Assembly (NCBI GenBank): GCA_014763545.1
Contig: JACXVD010000006.1
Coordinates: 1 to 64,000 of the forward strand
Direction of reading: 5' to 3'
Source: Sphingomonadales bacterium
GTDB taxonomy: Bacteria > Pseudomonadota > Alphaproteobacteria > Sphingomonadales > Sphingomonadaceae
Length of the DNA stretch: 64,000 nucleotides
The position numbers and the translations under genes are program-made. How positions within the stretch are numbered: the stretch's first letter is position 1; each line of letters opens with the position of its first letter. Under the pieces are notes generated by a model. The model saw nothing but the letters and a program-made list of their open reading frames with translations. It was not told the DNA's origin and did no database searches. Shown here piece after piece: positions 59,342 to 64,000 of the stretch.

Positions 59342-59501
59342 CTGGAGAGGCGGGTTCGCGCTCGCCTCTAGGACGCTCACCCAAGGCGTGCAAGGGCACG
59401 AAAGGTGGAAATCAGTGGTTTGGACCAAAGGATTGCAAAAATGTGATAGTGTCGGCGCCCACACCGCGCGCAATCGGCCCCGTCGCGCCGTGAAAATCGC
59501 C

Positions 59502-59520
59502 AAACGGCGCAGTCGCGCCG
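59502..59520 (-). terminator. Weak hairpin after the aldehyde dehydrogenase gene
   Basis: On the minus strand CGGCGC-GACT-GCGCCG is followed by TTT, just after the stop. It would separate the dehydrogenase from the nuo operon. Confidence 0.4.
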
Positions 59521-59530
59521 CTGCGCGTGG

Positions 59531-60964
59531 CTATTTCCCCATCATCGTTTTCGCCGCGCGCACCGTCGCCGCACCATAGGGCGGTTTGAACCCGCCCAGC
59601 CCGGCTACGTCGATCTTCGGCTGGTGATAGGTGCTGCGCGCGTGGCTGAATTCGCGGAAACCCTCGATCCCGTGATAGCTGCCCATGCCCGCCGGGCCGA
59701 CACCGCCGAAGGGCAGGTCTTCCATCGACACATGGAACACAACATCGTTGGTCGTCACCCCGCCCGAAATCGTACGGGTCAGCACGCGTTCCTGCTCTGC
59801 CCGGTCGGTGCCGAAGTAATACAGGCCCAGCGGGCGGTCGTGGGCGTTCACATAATCGATCGCCTCGTCCACCGCGCGATAGGTTTTCACCGGCAGGACC
59901 GGGCCGAAAATTTCCTCCTGCATCACCTTCATATCGTCATCCACCCCGCGCAGGATGGTGAGCGGCATCTTGCGCACATTGGCGCTGCCGAAATCCTCGC
60001 CTGCGGGATTGACCTCGATAACTTCGGCCCCACGATCGCGCGCATCGGCGACCAGACCTTGCAGGCGTTCGAAGTGGCGATCGCTGACGATCGAGGCATA
60101 ATCCTCGTTGTCGAGCAGCGTGGGATACATTGCGCTGGCACCGTTGGAGAGACCGGCGATCGCTTCCGCCTCCTTGTCCTCCGGCACGATCAGATAATCC
60201 GGCGCGAGGCAGATCTGCCCGGCATTCAGCATTTTGCCGAGCGCAATCCGCTCACCCGCCTTCGCAAAATCGGCCTCGCGGCCCATGATGACCGGGGATT
60301 TGCCGCCCAGTTCCAGCGTCACCGGCACCAGGTTGCGCGCGGCCGCCTCCATCACGCGGCGTCCAGTGGCGGTCGAACCGGTGAAAACGAGGTGGTCGAA
60401 CGGCAGCGAGGAAAAGGCTGCGGCGACGTCCGGCCCGCCCGTAATCACCGCCACTTCTTCCTCGGCAAAGTAATTGGGCGTCAGTTCCGCCATCAGCTCG
60501 CTGGTGCGTTCGGTGAACTCACTCGGCTTGATCATCGCCCGGTTGCCGGCGGCCAGCACCTGCATCAGCGGCCCGAACGCCAGATTGACCGGGAAATTCC
60601 ACGGGCTGAGGATCCCGACCACGCCCTTGGGTTCGTAGCGCACCTCTGCCCGCGCCCCCAGCAGCCCAAGCGGAAACTGCACCTTGCGCCGCTCGGTCCG
60701 CGTCCAGCGCTCGATGTTCTTGAGGCAGTATTTGCCCGCCCCCACAGTGCCGGCAATGTCGGTCAGCAGCGACTGGTGCGGGCTGCGATTGCCGAAATCC
60801 GCGCTCATCGCCTGGCACAGCGGATCGGCGTGATCCTTGAGCAGCGCGATCGCCCGCTTGATGCGATCCTTGCGTACCGACAGACCCTCCGGACGCGCCG
60901 CGGTGAAGGCATCGCGCTGGCGCGCAAGCACTCCTGTCAGAAAGTCTAGCTTGTCGCCTGCCAT
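59531..60964 (-). CDS. Aldehyde dehydrogenase (coniferyl aldehyde dehydrogenase-like)
   Basis: 477 residues. NAD-binding FTGSTATGRRVM, catalytic Glu in LELGGKSP and catalytic Cys in NAGQICLAPDY are present, and the protein resembles the short class 3/coniferyl aldehyde group. Oxidises aldehydes to acids; substrate uncertain. Confidence 0.88.
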   Translation of the reverse strand: MAGDKLDFLTGVLARQRDAFTAARPEGLSVRKDRIKRAIALLKDHADPLCQAMSADFGNRSPHQSLLTDIAGTVGAGKYCLKNIERWTRTERRKVQFPLGLLGARAEVRYEPKGVVGILSPWNFPVNLAFGPLMQVLAAGNRAMIKPSEFTERTSELMAELTPNYFAEEEVAVITGGPDVAAAFSSLPFDHLVFTGSTATGRRVMEAAARNLVPVTLELGGKSPVIMGREADFAKAGERIALGKMLNAGQICLAPDYLIVPEDKEAEAIAGLSNGASAMYPTLLDNEDYASIVSDRHFERLQGLVADARDRGAEVIEVNPAGEDFGSANVRKMPLTILRGVDDDMKVMQEEIFGPVLPVKTYRAVDEAIDYVNAHDRPLGLYYFGTDRAEQERVLTRTISGGVTTNDVVFHVSMEDLPFGGVGPAGMGSYHGIEGFREFSHARSTYHQPKIDVAGLGGFKPPYGAATVRAAKTMMGK

Positions 60965-61028
60965 GCCATCCTCGATTGATTATCTTGCAACACGCCAGTA
61001 ACCCGACCGGCGTAACCCCGAATTATCA

Positions 61029-61043
61029 GTTGCAGGATGCAAC
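61029..61043. promoter_or_regulatory. Palindrome GTTGCA-GGA-TGCAAC before the thiolase gene
   Basis: Perfect 6-bp arms 32 bases before the thiolase ATG; a TTGCAAC half-site recurs at 60985-60991. The site lies between the divergent dehydrogenase and thiolase genes, so it may regulate both. Confidence 0.4.
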
Positions 61044-61074
61044 ACAAAGCGACGCGAAAGGCAAGAACATCGCC

Positions 61075-62271
61075 ATGGCCCAGTTCAACGAATCCGATCC
61101 GATCGTCATCCTTTCCTATGCCCGCACCCCGATGGGCGGCATGCAGGGCGCCCTCTCGGACGTCTCCGCAACCGAGCTTGGCGCGACCGCGGTGAAAGCG
61201 GCGGTTGAACGTGCCGGCGTGGACGGCGCAGAGGTCGAGCGGATTTACATGGGCTGCGTCCTGCCTGCCGGCCTTGGCCAGGCACCCGCGCGCCAGGCGG
61301 CGCTGAAGGCGGGCCTACCCAAGTCGGTGCAGGCAACCACCGTCAACAAGGTGTGCGGCAGCGGGATGCAGACGGTGATCATGGGCAGCGAAGCGCTGGC
61401 CAGCGGCTCGGTCGATTTCGTGATTTCGGGCGGGATGGAGAGCATGACCAATGCCCCCTACCTGCTCAAGAAGCACCGTTCGGGCGCACGTATCGGCCAT
61501 GACATGGCCTATGACCACATGTTCCTCGACGGGCTGGAAGATGCCTATGAAGCGGGCCGCGCGATGGGCACGTTCGCGCAGGAAACCGCCGACAGCTACC
61601 AGCTGACCCGCGACATGCAGGATGATTTCTCGATCGAATCCCTGCGCCGCGCCAATGCCGCGATCGAAAGCGGCGCCTTCGCCGGCGAAGTCGTCCCTGT
61701 CACCGTCAAGACCCGCAAGGGCGATGTGGTGGTGGATAGCGACGAACAGCCGCCCAAGGGCGTGCCCGACAAGATCCGCACGTTGCGCCCGGCCTTTGCC
61801 AAGGACGGCACGATCACTGCGGCATCCTCCAGCTCGATCAGCGACGGCGCCGCTGCGGTTGTTCTGACCCGTGCGAGCGTGGCCGAAGCCAAGGGCCTGA
61901 CGCCGGTGGCCAAAGTGGTTGCCGTGGCCGCCCATGCGCAGGAGCCCAAGGATTTCACCATCGCCCCGGTCGGCGCCATCACCAAGCTGCTCGACAAGGC
62001 GGGCTGGAGCGTTGACGATGTCGACCTGTTCGAAGTCAACGAAGCCTTCGCCTGCGTCACCATGTTCGCGATGCACGACCTCGCCATCCCGCATGACAAG
62101 GTGAATGTGAACGGCGGCGCGACCGCACTCGGCCACCCGATCGGCGCCAGCGGCACGCGCATCATCGTCACGCTGCTCAACGCCCTGAAGGAACAGGGAA
62201 AGAAGCGCGGCGTCGCCAGCCTGTGCATCGGCGGCGGCGAAGCCACCGCCATCGCGGTCGAGCTGGTCTGA
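61075..62271 (+). CDS. Acetyl-CoA C-acyltransferase (thiolase)
   Basis: 398 residues from ATG 61075. Nucleophile Cys in NKVCGSGMQ, then NEAFA, GGATALGHPIGASG and the final Cys in CIGGGEATA. Biosynthetic (PhaA/AtoB) or degradative (FadA) use cannot be decided; length and start favour acetyl-CoA acetyltransferase. Confidence 0.93.
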   Translation: MAQFNESDPIVILSYARTPMGGMQGALSDVSATELGATAVKAAVERAGVDGAEVERIYMGCVLPAGLGQAPARQAALKAGLPKSVQATTVNKVCGSGMQTVIMGSEALASGSVDFVISGGMESMTNAPYLLKKHRSGARIGHDMAYDHMFLDGLEDAYEAGRAMGTFAQETADSYQLTRDMQDDFSIESLRRANAAIESGAFAGEVVPVTVKTRKGDVVVDSDEQPPKGVPDKIRTLRPAFAKDGTITAASSSSISDGAAAVVLTRASVAEAKGLTPVAKVVAVAAHAQEPKDFTIAPVGAITKLLDKAGWSVDDVDLFEVNEAFACVTMFAMHDLAIPHDKVNVNGGATALGHPIGASGTRIIVTLLNALKEQGKKRGVASLCIGGGEATAIAVELV

Positions 62272-62289
62272 CCATCGCCCACCACGCGC

Positions 62290-62316
62290 GGCCCGGAATC
62301 GCTTAGGTTCCGGGCC
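62290..62316 (+). other. Strong stem-loop after the thiolase gene
   Basis: GGCCCGGAA and TTCCGGGCC, 9 bp, around a nine-base loop, 18 bases after the stop. No U-tract follows, so it may stabilise the 3' end rather than terminate. Confidence 0.5.
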
Positions 62317-62335
62317 TGCCCAGTGGTATGTTCCC

Positions 62336-62359
62336 CTCCCTCTGCAAAAGAGGGAGAGG
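62336..62359 (+). promoter_or_regulatory. Hairpin covering the SD of the lipoprotein gene
   Basis: CTCCCTCT (62336-62343) pairs perfectly with AGAGGGAG (62349-62356) around GCAAA; the SD AGGGAGAGG is inside the 3' arm, 5 bases before the ATG. Translation may depend on melting it. Confidence 0.5.
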
Positions 62360-62363
62360 AAAA

Positions 62364-62747
62364 ATGAAAAAATTGCTCCTGTTCGCTGCCGTGGCATCGT
62401 TAGCCGCCTGCAGCCAATCGAACGAGGACGCCCCGCCTCCGCCGCCAGACGACACCCCGGCCGCACCGGCCACGGCGGAATCGATCGTCGGCACCTATGA
62501 AGAGACGACGCCCGAGGGCAAGGTGCTGGTCACCGACATCAAGGCGGACGGCACCTACACCGAAAGCATCGAAGGCAAGGTGACCGAAAGCGGCAGCTGG
62601 ACCCAGGCCGACGGCAAGGATTGCTTCGATCCGGAAGGTGACGATACGCCGGCGCGATGCTTCACCGCCACGCCGATGGCCGAAGACGGCACCTTCACCG
62701 CAACCAACGAGAAGGGCGAATCGATCACCGTCAAGAAGACCGGCTGA
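62364..62747 (+). CDS. Small lipoprotein
   Basis: 127 residues. Signal peptide MKKLLLFAAVASLAAC with Cys16 lipobox, an Asp/Pro/Ala-rich linker and a small beta-rich domain with two Cys (DCFDPEGDD, ARCFTA) and repeated KVT/TKE strands. No family recognised. A terminator follows. Confidence 0.8.
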   Translation: MKKLLLFAAVASLAACSQSNEDAPPPPPDDTPAAPATAESIVGTYEETTPEGKVLVTDIKADGTYTESIEGKVTESGSWTQADGKDCFDPEGDDTPARCFTATPMAEDGTFTATNEKGESITVKKTG

Positions 62748-62773
62748 CCGGATCGCGATGATAAAGGATGGAG

Positions 62774-62800
62774 AGGGCGGCGGTGAAAGGCCGCCCTTTT
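62774..62800 (+). terminator. Rho-independent terminator after the lipoprotein gene
   Basis: GGGCGGC/GCCGCCC stem with an eight-base loop and TTTT. Confidence 0.8.
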
Positions 62801-62828
62801 CATGGCAGCCGCCAACACCTTCTGTGGG

Positions 62829-63305
62829 TCAGGGTTCGCCCGAACCCCACAGCCGATCCTGCCGCACGAAGCCGCGATGCCCGCCGACATCGAACTCGCA
62901 CCAGCCCGCATCGCAATCGCCCAGCTTGCCGACCACGCCCGGTTCGAGCTTCCATTTCAATTTCGCATCGTCGGCTGGCGCATCGCGCATAGCGGCCAGA
63001 TCCTTGCCGATCACCAGTGCGCCGCGCTCAGGCGTTAGCAGGCGGGCGACCACCCAGCCCTGCGCCCCGTCCGGATCGCGGATCAGCCGCCAGCCTTCGA
63101 GCACGCGGATCACCTTCACCGGCAGTCCCTGTCGCTTGTAGACCCATTCGATGGGATAGTCCTCGCTAGGGCCGACGCGCATGTTCACCTCGCCCGCGCG
63201 CATGGCTGCCCAATAGGGTACCTCGCGTTCCTGCGCGGCGGCGGGGATGGCGAGGCACAGCGCAAGCACCGGCAGCAAGGACGAAAGGCGTGAGAGATTC
63301 GACAC
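62829..63305 (-). CDS. Exported SH3-like protein
   Basis: 158 residues from GTG 63305 with a GAGGGG SD. A signal peptide ends at IPAAAQ. Then two SH3-like segments: VNMRVGPSEDYPIEWVYK... and a C-terminal one with WCEFDVGGHRGFVRQD. Such domains (SH3_3/SH3_4) are found in cell-wall proteins; function unknown. Divergent from the hydroxyacid dehydrogenase gene. Confidence 0.8.
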   Translation of the reverse strand: MSNLSRLSSLLPVLALCLAIPAAAQEREVPYWAAMRAGEVNMRVGPSEDYPIEWVYKRQGLPVKVIRVLEGWRLIRDPDGAQGWVVARLLTPERGALVIGKDLAAMRDAPADDAKLKWKLEPGVVGKLGDCDAGWCEFDVGGHRGFVRQDRLWGSGEP

Positions 63306-63392
63306 CTGCCCCTCATAATTCGCCCTGCCCCCCCGCTTCAACCCGCCATGCGTGCTTGACCGGCAGGCCGCACCCGTCCTAGCCACAGATTC

Positions 63393-64000
63393 ATGCCAGA
63401 AACTTCGCTCCGCCAGACCATCGGCAAGCCCAGGGTCATCGTCACCAGGCATCTATTGCCCTCGATCGAGGCGCGCATGGGCGAATTGTTCGACACGGTG
63501 CTCAACACCGACGACCACCCGATGAGCCGCGAAGAACTCGCCGCGGCGATGCGCGATTGCGATGTGCTGGTCCCCACCGTCACCGACCGGATCGACGCCG
63601 AACTGATCGAACAGGCGGGCGATCGACTGGGATTGATTGCCAGTTTCGGGGCGGGCATCGACCATATCGACCTCAACGCGGCGCGCGCGCGCAAGATCGT
63701 GGTCACCAACACGCCGGGCGTGTTCACCGACGATACGGCCGACCTGACCATGGGGCTGATTATCGGCGTGCCCCGCCGGATGCGTGATGGAACCGCTCTG
63801 GTGCGGCGCGGCGAATGGACCGGCTGGGCCCCTTCGACGATGCTTGGCCGCCAGCTGGGGGGCAAGGTGTTGGGCATCGTCGGTATGGGGCGCATCGGGC
63901 AGGCGGTTGCTCACCGTGCCCGCGCTTTCGGGCTGCAGATCGCCTATCACAACCGCCATCGCCTGCCGGCAGCGGTCGAAAACATGTTCCAGGCGCGCTA
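63393..64000 (+). CDS. D-isomer specific 2-hydroxyacid dehydrogenase (cut by window end)
   Basis: 202 complete codons; the rest lies beyond the window. The catalytic domain starts VIVTRHLLPS; the NAD site is GMGRIGQA at about residues 162-169. SFGAGIDHIDL and NTPGVFTDDTADLTMGL fit the glyoxylate/D-glycerate dehydrogenase group. Start at ATG 63393. Confidence 0.88.
   Translation, partial: MPETSLRQTIGKPRVIVTRHLLPSIEARMGELFDTVLNTDDHPMSREELAAAMRDCDVLVPTVTDRIDAELIEQAGDRLGLIASFGAGIDHIDLNAARARKIVVTNTPGVFTDDTADLTMGLIIGVPRRMRDGTALVRRGEWTGWAPSTMLGRQLGGKVLGIVGMGRIGQAVAHRARAFGLQIAYHNRHRLPAAVENMFQAR

Noticed and set aside
59419-59429. Small inverted repeat TTTGG-A-CCAAA upstream of nuoA
   Set aside because: Only 5-bp arms and no clear -10/-35 pair around it; too weak to call an operator.

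Overview
The window looks like a chromosomal core segment of a GC-rich alphaproteobacterium, most likely Sphingomonadales close to Erythrobacter. This rests on gene order (tpiA-secG-pyrG; trpE...trpGDC-moaC-moeA-lexA-comEC-gltX-gltA; nuoA-N followed by birA-coaX-rnj), protein style, a GTTC-N7-GTTC LexA box and TTAACC motifs of CtrA type. The taxon is inferred, not searched. No rRNA, CRISPR array, insertion sequence or intact prophage was seen, and no gene-free stretch exceeds 300 bases.

Layout: (1) 1-6860, plus strand: a Tad/Flp-pilus type surface cluster with the end of a beta-rich Tad protein, four TadE-like pseudopilins and two tandem paralogous TadG-like proteins with von Willebrand A domains, each preceded by TTAACCAT. 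(2) 6870-9835, minus: pyruvate dehydrogenase E1 beta and alpha, then ftsB. (3) 9900-13600: a tRNA-Arg(CCT) with a stray copy of its 3' end, DUF1178, nitrilase and glutaredoxin genes, a small heat-shock gene behind an apparent ROSE RNA thermometer, and a flavin monooxygenase divergent from a TetR gene with a perfect palindromic operator between them. (4) 14315-17298, minus: pyrG, secG, tpiA. (5) 17497-27823, plus: a PpiD-like chaperone, the trp genes interrupted by a lipoprotein and a proline iminopeptidase, moaC, moeA, lexA; comEC converges on lexA. (6) 30063-32993, plus: gltX, gltA and a small membrane protein. (7) 32997-39686: an unusual group with a histidine-kinase-like protein lacking its phospho-acceptor histidine, a DUF2336-like protein, an orphan membrane protein, an Hpt-like protein also lacking its histidine, and an 877-residue membrane-anchored coiled-coil protein whose architecture recalls the Caulobacter polarity factor TipN. 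(8) 39690-59341, minus: DUF1467, rnj, coaX, birA and the complete nuoA-N operon for respiratory Complex I, with four extra small genes for exported or membrane proteins between nuo genes. (9) 59531-64000: an aldehyde dehydrogenase, a thiolase, a lipoprotein, an SH3-like secreted protein and the start of a 2-hydroxyacid dehydrogenase.

The most striking single observation is in nuoF. The protein is full length at both ends but lacks about 60 internal residues, exactly the segment that normally carries the four cysteines of iron-sulfur cluster N3. The second is the 32997-39686 group, where two signalling proteins have kept their folds but lost the phosphorylated histidine, beside a TipN-like coiled coil and candidate CtrA sites. 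Together these suggest a non-catalytic polarity or cell-cycle module. Starts were refined from overlaps, ribosome-binding sites and family lengths; family assignments come from motif recognition, not database searches.
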